From: Thiotrichaceae bacterium
Lineage (GTDB): Bacteria; Pseudomonadota; Gammaproteobacteria; Thiotrichales; Thiotrichaceae
Assembly (NCBI GenBank): GCA_027030285.1
Contig: JALVFC010000018.1
Location: 1-5,785, forward strand
Reading direction: 5' to 3'
DNA: 5,785 bases
The notes beneath the pieces were generated by a model that saw only the letters and a program-made list of their open reading frames with translations, made no database searches and had not been told where the DNA came from. How positions within the stretch are numbered: the stretch's first letter is position 1; each line of letters opens with the position of its first letter. Of this stretch, positions 1 to 4,878 are shown piece by piece. The position numbers and the translations under genes were made by a program.

Positions 1-316
1 TAAAGTTTTTGACGATGCGCTTTAAGGTATAGTTGATTTGATTGACCCGCTCCCTTCTTGAAGTGAGAATCAGCACGCGCGAGCCCTGATGCTTATCAAG
101 CGGATTCTGCAATAAATAACTACTCAAAGGGATCAGATAAGCGCCCGTTTTTCCGGCCGCAGTCTGGCTCTCGACAATGATGTCCTTGCGTTCATTGATA
201 AGAGGTATGAGTTGCTTTTGTAGAGGAGTGGGATTTTCATAGCCCGCAGCATCAAGCGACTGAGCTAGCTCCTCGTGTAAATCAAATTGTGAAAACGACA
301 AAATCGAATCTCCCAT
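1..316 (-). CDS. DEAD-box-like RNA helicase, N-terminal part (cut by window edge)
   Basis: Reading the minus strand from an ATG at 316-314 gives 105 codons that stay open to the left edge, so the C-terminal part of the gene lies outside. The start is MGDSILSFSQFDLHEELAQS. A Q-motif is visible: the upstream aromatic F11, then GY at 25-26 and PTPLQ at 29-33. It is followed by a Walker A-like motif I, SQTAAGKT, at 50-57. These are the ordered hallmarks of RecA domain 1 of DEAD-box ATP-dependent RNA helicases, which remodel RNA in ribosome assembly, mRNA decay or cold adaptation. Motif I normally reads AxTGxGKT, so Ser50 and Ala53 are departures. Where motif Ia (PTRELA) is expected the protein reads LTSRRERVNQI (84-94). 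The DEAD box itself is not in the window. The start is supported by its distance to the Q-motif; only a weak TAAG lies upstream. Which helicase subfamily it belongs to cannot be told. Confidence 0.85.
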   Translation of the reverse strand, partial: MGDSILSFSQFDLHEELAQSLDAAGYENPTPLQKQLIPLINERKDIIVESQTAAGKTGAYLIPLSSYLLQNPLDKHQGSRVLILTSRRERVNQINYTLKRIVKNF

Positions 317-434
317 GTGCTTAGAAAAACACGGGTTTATAACTGAATCAAAAATTCTGGATGTAAGATACCAGCTGTAGAAATACGCCCATAATTATTT
401 AGAGATTTCGAGCGTAAACATGTTTGAGGAAGTC

Positions 435-494
435 ATGAAAAAATTGCTCTTTATTAACAACCGATCAGCAACCAACCGCAGTCGATCTGAATAA
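435..494 (+). CDS. possible 19-residue small ORF (speculative)
   Basis: An ATG at 435 is preceded by TGAGGA (425-430) at a spacing that fits a Shine-Dalgarno sequence, and opens a frame of 19 codons ending in TAA at 492-494. The peptide would read MKKLLFINNRSATNRSRSE: a basic start, a short hydrophobic stretch, then polar residues. It is too short for a signal peptide or a membrane anchor of normal length. No plus-strand gene follows, so a leader-peptide role for a downstream gene has no support here. A chance occurrence is the more likely explanation. I recognise no family. Confidence 0.15.
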   Translation: MKKLLFINNRSATNRSRSE

Positions 495-511
495 CCATAA
501 GTTGTAATAGC

Positions 512-535
512 CTTGGTAAAAATTACCAGGTAATT
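512..535. repeat. nested inverted repeats, GGTAA/TTACC half-sites
   Basis: Three alternating half-sites occur in a row: GGTAA (515-519), TTACC (523-527) and GGTAA (529-533). The last two form the perfect palindrome AATTACCAGGTAATT (521-535). The first two form an 8-bp stem with one T-G pair (512-519 with 523-530) and a 3-base loop. The two pairings exclude each other. On the minus strand, AATTAC-CTG-GTAATT followed by TTT resembles a weak, AT-rich intrinsic terminator or attenuator. As DNA, the perfect odd-length palindrome looks like a regulator-binding site. No regulator can be named. Confidence 0.5.
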
Positions 536-586
536 GCTATGGCAAAGCGTAAAGCAGTTTCATAACATCTCAAGTGCATAACACTC

Positions 587-605
587 GGTAAAAATATTAT
601 ACCAG
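587..605. repeat. second copy of the GGTAAAAAT...TACCAG element
   Basis: GGTAAAAAT at 587-595 repeats exactly the 9-mer at 515-523, 72 bp away in the same orientation. Both copies are followed by TACCAG, directly in the first copy and after a 4-base ATTA insertion in this one. The ends GGTA and TACC make this copy an imperfect inverted repeat as well. It overlaps the minus-strand extended -10 at 596-604, a position where a bound protein would block transcription. Confidence 0.4.
596..604 (-). promoter_or_regulatory. consensus extended -10 box towards the helicase gene
   Basis: The minus strand reads TGGTATAAT here: a full TATAAT preceded by TG at the extended -10 position. No good -35 lies at 16-18 bp; a TTGACT (614-619) is only 12 bp upstream, too close for normal use. 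Extended -10 promoters can work without a strong -35. If active, transcription would begin near 589 and the helicase mRNA would carry a leader of about 270 nt. The AT-rich background makes chance matches likely, so this stays a candidate. Confidence 0.35.
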
Positions 606-715
606 AAGATATGAGTCAAGCTGAAAATCATAAAAATTAATTGTCTTTGCAATAGTTAAGCTAAGTGTGGGCAAGTATTCAGGTTCTACCTCCATCGCTA
701 AGCTGTAACTGTTTA

Positions 716-1240
716 CTATTTAGCAGGTGCCTGTGTAGAAAGCTCTTTACCCATTTGCATCATTAATTGTTGCATTTTGGGAACCAGTAGCTGAACATGC
801 TTTTGTGAAATCTGCATGGAACGAGCCATCAGCTCTGGCGTTTTAGCCAGCATCTTTTTGCCCAGTGGGGTTTCATAGAATTTAGTTAGCTCCAGTAATT
901 CGTTTTCAGTATAGACTTCCGTGTACAGAGCGACAAATTCATCTTTCAGCTTGTCCCAGGTTAATTCTGTTTTTAGCAACTCAGAAGCCTTTTGCTGGTA
1001 ACTCTGAATAGTCTTTTTCTGTGGTTCCGAGATATCAGGGCGCTGTGACATGGCAGAGAACATGCCTGTCATTTGTGCGGCGGTCTGATTCAGCAGCTCG
1101 GCAGTATGCGTGACCTCAAGTAGCTTGAGCGCTGCTGCTTTATGGCTATCAGTCGGTGCAGGTGCCTCCGCGTATAACATGCCAGCAATTGCCATGCTAA
1201 TCAATAAAATAAGCAGAGAGAGTGATTGTTTGATAAACAT
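716..1240 (-). CDS. predicted secreted DUF2059 family protein
   Basis: A 174-residue protein of unknown function. Its N-terminus has a lysine, a hydrophobic stretch at about 6-22 and a likely signal peptidase I site after LYA (22-24), predicting export to the periplasm. The mature part is helical and charged, and residues 95-150 match the DUF2059 pattern, with ALYTEVYTENELLELTKFYE (104-123), TPLGKKML (124-131) and a following TPELMARSM. No catalytic residues can be named. I chose the ATG at 1240-1238 because TAAGGAA lies 7 bases upstream and the signal peptide then starts properly. The frame is open further, to an ATG at 1303 inside radA, but that would put about 21 residues with little sense in front of the signal peptide. 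It lies 43 bp after radA on the same strand and is probably the last gene of that operon. Confidence 0.85.
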   Translation of the reverse strand: MFIKQSLSLLILLISMAIAGMLYAEAPAPTDSHKAAALKLLEVTHTAELLNQTAAQMTGMFSAMSQRPDISEPQKKTIQSYQQKASELLKTELTWDKLKDEFVALYTEVYTENELLELTKFYETPLGKKMLAKTPELMARSMQISQKHVQLLVPKMQQLMMQMGKELSTQAPAK

Positions 1241-1247
1241 GTTCAGA

Positions 1248-1254
1248 TTCCTTA
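1248..1254 (-). promoter_or_regulatory. ribosome binding site deciding the DUF2059 gene start
   Basis: The minus strand reads TAAGGAA, 7 bases before the ATG at 1240-1238. It is the clearest Shine-Dalgarno sequence on this strand and supports the internal start over the longer frame beginning at 1303. Confidence 0.6.
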
Positions 1255-1283
1255 GAAATAAAAAGTGAAGGTGTTTGTTTTGT

Positions 1284-2645
1284 CTACAGATAGTGTAATG
1301 CATCTTCGATGCGCTGTGCAGTCAAGATTTCAAGTCCCTTGATATCGCTTTGTGGACGGTTGGCTTTTGGAATAATGGCTTTGCGAAAACCATGTTTGCT
1401 GGCTTCCCTGAGTCGCTCCTCGCCATTGGGTACAGGGCGAATTTCACCAGCCAGACCAATTTCACCAAAAACAACCAGGTTGGAAGGCAGTGGACGGTTG
1501 CGAAAACTCGATAATGCGGCAAGCAACAAGGGTAAATCCGCCGCTGTTTCAGTAACTTTGACGCCACCGACAACATTGGCAAAGACATCCTGATCAAACA
1601 TGGAAATACCACCATGCCGATGCAATACAGCCAACAGCATTGCCATACGGTTTTGCTCCAAGCCCAGTGTGACTCTACGCGGGTTTCCACCGTGGCTTTC
1701 ATCCACCAGCGCCTGTACCTCTACCAGAATAGGGCGTGTGCCTTCCCGGGTTACCATAATCACGCTACCAGCAACGGGTTCTTCGTGTCCAGAAAGAAAA
1801 ATTGCCGAAGGGTTGGTAACACCCTTTAAGCCCTTGTCTGTCATGGCAAAGACGCCAATTTCATTTACCGCACCAAAGCGGTTTTTCACGGCGCGCAAGA
1901 TGCGATAGCGCCCGCCAGGATCGCCTTCAAAATACAATACGGTATCAACCATGTGCTCCAGTACGCGAGGACCAGCCAGCGTGCCTTCCTTGGTGACATG
2001 ACCTGCGATAAACAGTGACGTTCCGGTTTGTTTGGCAAAGCGCACCAGTTGCGCTGCTGATTCACGAATCTGACCCACCGAACCGGGTGCCGAGTTAAGT
2101 TGTTCGGTAAACAGTGTTTGGATGGAGTCAATTACCATGACTTCCGGTTTTTCAATGGCCGCCAGAGCCAGAATACGTTCCACACAGGTTTCAGTGAGTA
2201 GTTTTAAGTCATCCAGCTTTAACTCCAGACGGTGCGCTCGCAACGAGACCTGTTGCAGCGATTCCTCACCCGTGACATACAGGCTTTTAAACTCGTGCAG
2301 GCTCGCCAGCGTTTGCAGCAAGATAGTCGATTTGCCGATACCCGGATCACCACCGAGCAGAATCACCGAGCCTGTGACCAGACCGCCACCGAGCACCCTG
2401 TCCAGCTCGCTGATGTGGGTCAGGCTGCGTGGTGTTGCTTGCAAGCTGACCTTGTGCAATTCCTGAATACGCCCCTGATCACCAGCATAGCCTGAGAAGC
2501 GCGGGTTGCTGTTTTTTGTAGTGTCCGCCTGTGGAATGACTTCTTCAAGGCAGTTCCATTCCTTACAGTCGCTGCATTGACCGCTCCACTTGGAATGTGT
2601 TGCACCACAGTGCTGGCAAGCATATTGTATTTTGACTTTAGCCAT
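1284..2645 (-). CDS. radA: DNA repair and recombination protein RadA (Sms)
   Basis: RadA is a cytoplasmic RecA-like hexameric helicase that promotes branch migration of recombination intermediates. At 453 residues it is close to the usual length. All expected parts are present in order: a C4 zinc finger (C10, C13, C24, C27), the RecA-like ATPase with Walker A GDPGIGKST (99-107) and Walker B VMVID (169-173), the RadA-specific KNRFG motif (254-258), and a C-terminal Lon-protease-like domain (about 285-450) with GEIGLAGEIRPVPNGEERL. The start MAKVKIQYACQHCG fits known RadA N-termini. The ATG lies inside the last codons of yfjD in another frame, giving an 8-bp overlap. The 25 bases before it, made of GATAAC/GACAAC units, hold no Shine-Dalgarno sequence, so translation probably depends on ribosomes finishing yfjD. 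The gene appears intact. Confidence 0.98.
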   Translation of the reverse strand: MAKVKIQYACQHCGATHSKWSGQCSDCKEWNCLEEVIPQADTTKNSNPRFSGYAGDQGRIQELHKVSLQATPRSLTHISELDRVLGGGLVTGSVILLGGDPGIGKSTILLQTLASLHEFKSLYVTGEESLQQVSLRAHRLELKLDDLKLLTETCVERILALAAIEKPEVMVIDSIQTLFTEQLNSAPGSVGQIRESAAQLVRFAKQTGTSLFIAGHVTKEGTLAGPRVLEHMVDTVLYFEGDPGGRYRILRAVKNRFGAVNEIGVFAMTDKGLKGVTNPSAIFLSGHEEPVAGSVIMVTREGTRPILVEVQALVDESHGGNPRRVTLGLEQNRMAMLLAVLHRHGGISMFDQDVFANVVGGVKVTETAADLPLLLAALSSFRNRPLPSNLVVFGEIGLAGEIRPVPNGEERLREASKHGFRKAIIPKANRPQSDIKGLEILTAQRIEDALHYL

Positions 2646-3936
2646 TGTCTATATCGTTATCGTTGTCGTTGTCGAAGTCTTTCAGGCGAGGGTAAATGAT
2701 TAATGATTTGACGGCATTATTGTGTACCTTTCGTACCTCTAACGGGTAGCCATTAATAAGCATACTCAGTCCAGCCACTGGAATCGTCTCCAGATGTTCT
2801 ATAATCAAGCCATTTAGCGTCTTTGCCCGCTTACTAGGTAATTGCAGCTTTGCCAGACGGTTGACCTCGCGAATGGGCATGCCACCATCTACCCACAGAG
2901 AACCATCTTCCTTAAAAATAATTTCATTGGTTATGCTGACCGGATCAGTCGCAAACTGACCAACAATTTCCTCCAGTATATCCTCCAGAGTAATCAATCC
3001 CTGAATATCACCATATTCATCTACTACCAGAGCAATCCGCTGTTTTTCTGTACGGAAATTAATGAGCTGTTGTGTGAGAGGTGTCGTTTCCAGTGTGTAG
3101 TAAGCGGGTCTGACGGTTTTTTCAAGGCGTTGCAAGTCCAGTGTGTTTTCACGCATAAAAGGAATCAGTTTGCGTATATGCACAAAGCCCAATGTGTGCT
3201 CAAAGGTATCCCTGTATACCAGCAGGCGGGTAAAAGGGCTACGCACCAGCTGTTTTTCGATTTTATCCCAGCTATCACTCAGATCAATGGCAGATATGTC
3301 CATTCGTGGAATCATAATATCTTCAACGGTTGTGGATTCCAGCTCCAGTACACTGAGCAACATTTCCTGGTGGTTATTGGGAATCAGGCTATCTGATTCA
3401 CTCACCAGGGTTTTCAGCTCCTCCCTGTTCAAGCTTTGCCCCTCCAGCTTTTCAGGGTCAACTCCCAGTCGCCGGATCAGCGTATTGGCAACCTGATTGG
3501 CAAGCCAGACAATGGGGGAGACAAGCTTTAGTAACGGTGTGTAGATTCTTGCAGCCGGGTAAGCGAGCGTTTCAGATTTAACGGCAGCCAGTGTTTTTGG
3601 TGCAAGTTCTGCAAAGATAAGCAATAGCAGGGCAAGTATTCCGGTAGCAATGGCAACACCAGGACTACCCCACAGATGATAACCAAGGTAAGAAGCCAGT
3701 TGGGTAATAATAATATTAACCAGATTATTACCCAGCAGGATCAGTCCAATCAGGCGGTCAGGCTGTTGCAAAAGTTTTAGTGCCAGCCTGGCGTTTGTAT
3801 TCCGCCTTGCCATATGCCGGAGCTTATAGCGATCCAGCGACATAAGTGCAGTTTCAGAGCCCGAAAAAAATGCCGAAAGAGCAAACAGGCAAAGCAGGAC
3901 TAGCAGTAGAACAATCGTAAATGCCGGATCGCTCAT
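2638..3936 (-). CDS. yfjD: CNNM/CorC-type membrane protein (DUF21, CBS pair, CorC_HlyC)
   Basis: A 432-residue inner-membrane protein of the HlyC/CorC (CNNM) family, whose members are linked to magnesium or other divalent-cation transport; the substrate of this one is not known. The DUF21 part has hydrophobic segments at about 4-26, 62-84, 91-113 and 133-155, with the family motifs SGSETA (25-30) and AELAPK (109-114). A CBS pair follows: CBS1 at about 205-265, opening with EDIMIPRMDI, and CBS2 at about 272-328, with VVDEYGDIQGLITLEDILEE. A CorC_HlyC domain covers about 343-417. The tail (419-432) is an odd run of Asp and Asn encoded by a hexanucleotide repeat. The ATG overlaps the ypjD stop as ATGA, so translation is probably coupled; AGGAAG lies rather far upstream. 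The symbol follows the E. coli order ffh-ypjD-yfjD; it is not CorC itself, which lacks DUF21. Confidence 0.93.
   Translation of the reverse strand: MSDPAFTIVLLLVLLCLFALSAFFSGSETALMSLDRYKLRHMARRNTNARLALKLLQQPDRLIGLILLGNNLVNIIITQLASYLGYHLWGSPGVAIATGILALLLLIFAELAPKTLAAVKSETLAYPAARIYTPLLKLVSPIVWLANQVANTLIRRLGVDPEKLEGQSLNREELKTLVSESDSLIPNNHQEMLLSVLELESTTVEDIMIPRMDISAIDLSDSWDKIEKQLVRSPFTRLLVYRDTFEHTLGFVHIRKLIPFMRENTLDLQRLEKTVRPAYYTLETTPLTQQLINFRTEKQRIALVVDEYGDIQGLITLEDILEEIVGQFATDPVSITNEIIFKEDGSLWVDGGMPIREVNRLAKLQLPSKRAKTLNGLIIEHLETIPVAGLSMLINGYPLEVRKVHNNAVKSLIIYPRLKDFDNDNDNDIDNG
2652..2675. repeat. hexanucleotide repeat at the yfjD/radA junction
   Basis: Four tandem 6-base units are seen on the plus strand: TATCGT, TATCGT, TGTCGT, TGTCGA. 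On the coding strand they encode alternating Asp and Asn near the end of YfjD, and they end 7 bases before the radA start codon. A change in unit number would keep both frames but would alter the YfjD tail and the upstream context of radA. Confidence 0.7.
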
Positions 3937-4742
3937 CGGGAAAGGATAACTTCCTGTACAAATTTGCTACCAAAGAAAGCAAGAATCAGGAGCACAAAGG
4001 CAGTAATTGTCCACTTGACCGCCTTGCGTCCACGCCAGCCCTGTCGCCAGTGACCAATGAGTAAAGTGGTATAGACAACCCAGGCAATCAGCGACAGTAC
4101 CGTCTTGTGTAACACCTGTTTGCCGAACAGGTCTTCAAGAAAAATGAACCCTGTAAGCAAGCCGGCAGATAGTAAAATGACCCCGGTTAAAATCAGCCGG
4201 AACAATAAATGCTCCATGTCCTGAAGTGCGGGTAATGAACGGATAAAAATACCACCGGGCTGATGATTATGCAGATGCCGGTTTTGCACAGAAAGCAACA
4301 AGGCTTGCAGAGTGGCAAGGAAAAGCGTGCTATAGCCGAGCAGCGACAATAAAATATGGCTACCTAGTGCGCCATTGATTTGCACCGACTTTCCATTAAA
4401 GGGAGTGAGCATATCAAGTAACAGCAACAAGGTAGCAAACGGTATCACAAACAGAGCAAGCACTTCGATTTTTCGTGTGCAGGTCGTCACAAAGAGCAGG
4501 GCACTCGTCAGCCAAAGTACCTGCGAGCCAGCTGAGACTAGGTCAAGGCGCAAACCATCATGACTCAACAGTGGTAAATAAAGATAAGCACCATGCAGGA
4601 TAACGGCAACCAGCCAGCTGATACTGTTAATAGTTTTTGAGCGTGAAGCCGAACCGCTTTTAAATTGCCAGGCAATAAGTAGCCAGCTAAGCAGGTAAAA
4701 TACAATAGCGAGAATGCCAAAAATATTGGTATCAACAGGCAT
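3933..4742 (-). CDS. ypjD: YpjD-type inner-membrane protein, cytochrome c assembly (CcsA-like) family
   Basis: A 269-residue polytopic membrane protein. Numbering from the ATG at 4742-4740, hydrophobic segments lie at about 6-26, 40-58, 73-87, 92-111, 129-151, 180-200, 211-230 and 241-260, roughly eight in all. The family resembles the heme-handling CcsA/CcmC proteins, but the role of YpjD is not settled. Histidines at 129 (GSHILLSLLGY), 212 (LHKTVLSLIAW) and 231 (GHWRQGWRGRK) lie in the best-conserved parts. The C-terminal LAFFGSKFVQEVI closely resembles my recollection of E. coli YpjD. The frame continues to a GTG at 4772-4770, adding 10 residues. I prefer the ATG because it gives MPV just ahead of the first membrane segment, as in E. 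coli; neither start has a clear Shine-Dalgarno sequence. It is the first gene of the minus-strand operon and overlaps yfjD by 4 bp. Confidence 0.88.
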   Translation of the reverse strand: MPVDTNIFGILAIVFYLLSWLLIAWQFKSGSASRSKTINSISWLVAVILHGAYLYLPLLSHDGLRLDLVSAGSQVLWLTSALLFVTTCTRKIEVLALFVIPFATLLLLLDMLTPFNGKSVQINGALGSHILLSLLGYSTLFLATLQALLLSVQNRHLHNHQPGGIFIRSLPALQDMEHLLFRLILTGVILLSAGLLTGFIFLEDLFGKQVLHKTVLSLIAWVVYTTLLIGHWRQGWRGRKAVKWTITAFVLLILAFFGSKFVQEVILSR

Positions 4743-4813
4743 GGTAAAAGAACCAGAAAGAGTTAATGTCACAAATAAATAACGAAAATTCTAATCATAA
4801 AGACAGCTTCAGA

Positions 4814-4822
4814 TGGTATACT
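4814..4822 (+). promoter_or_regulatory. ffh promoter, extended -10 element
   Basis: TGGTATACT combines a good -10 (TATACT, 4817-4822) with the TG of an extended -10. The -35 region is poor: TAATCA at 4792-4797 has a 19-bp spacer. A start near 4829 would leave a leader of about 50 nt before ffh. Confidence 0.5.
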
Positions 4823-4842
4823 GTTTGTCTTGTCAGTTTCAA
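4815..4842 (-). promoter_or_regulatory. ypjD operon promoter, -35 and -10
   Basis: On the minus strand TTGAAA (4842-4837) and TATACC (4820-4815) are separated by 16 bp, matching sigma-70 elements fairly well. The -10 shares four bases with the ffh -10 on the other strand. Transcription would start near 4808, about 65 nt before the ypjD ATG. Confidence 0.4.
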
Positions 4843-4861
4843 CCTAATAGCTCAATTTACA

Positions 4862-4867
4862 AAGGGG
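4862..4867 (+). promoter_or_regulatory. ffh ribosome binding site
   Basis: AAGGGG lies 11 bases before the ATG at 4879. The spacing is somewhat long, but there is no other purine-rich stretch and no alternative start codon that would fit the Ffh N-terminus better. Confidence 0.5.
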
Positions 4868-4878
4868 TACCCATACAG

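Larger units (their letters stand above)
317..715. other. AT-rich intergenic region, 399 bp, no convincing gene
   Basis: This gap separates the helicase gene from the DUF2059 gene upstream of it on the same strand. All longer frames are broken by stops. It contains two related inverted-repeat elements (512-535 and 587-605), a consensus extended -10 on the minus strand (596-604), a 10-bp palindrome AAACATGTTT (416-425) and a 19-codon plus-strand frame with a Shine-Dalgarno-like sequence (435-494). I found no strong GC-rich terminator after the DUF2059 stop at 716, so read-through from the upstream operon into the helicase is possible. The likely role is as promoter and 5' untranslated leader of the helicase gene; this is inference. 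Confidence 0.6.

Noticed and set aside
416..425. 10-bp palindrome AAACATGTTT
   Set aside because: It is perfect but short, occurs once, and has no related copy or clear promoter next to it, so a binding site cannot be claimed.
597..695. 32-codon minus-strand frame starting MEVEPEYLPT in the gap after the DUF2059 gene
   Set aside because: There is no Shine-Dalgarno before its ATG, it shows no recognisable pattern, and it overlaps the candidate promoter. A frame of this length is expected by chance.
655..709. Possible terminator after the DUF2059 gene: GTTAAGCT (655-662) against AGCTGTAAC (701-709), with a small AGGT-TCT-ACCT hairpin (681-691) in between
   Set aside because: The outer stem has a bulge and a loop of about 38 bases, the inner stem has only 4 pairs, and no T-run follows on the minus strand. 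It does not meet the pattern of an intrinsic terminator.
1309..2495. Several plus-strand open frames of 71-114 codons opposite radA
   Set aside because: They lie antisense to an intact, highly conserved gene, resemble no protein I know, and are explained by the codon bias of radA read in the opposite frames.
2842..3496. Plus-strand frames of 184 and 117 codons opposite yfjD
   Set aside because: yfjD has clear domains on the minus strand throughout this stretch. The plus-strand translations are rich in Ser, Gln and Cys without domain patterns, typical of shadow frames.
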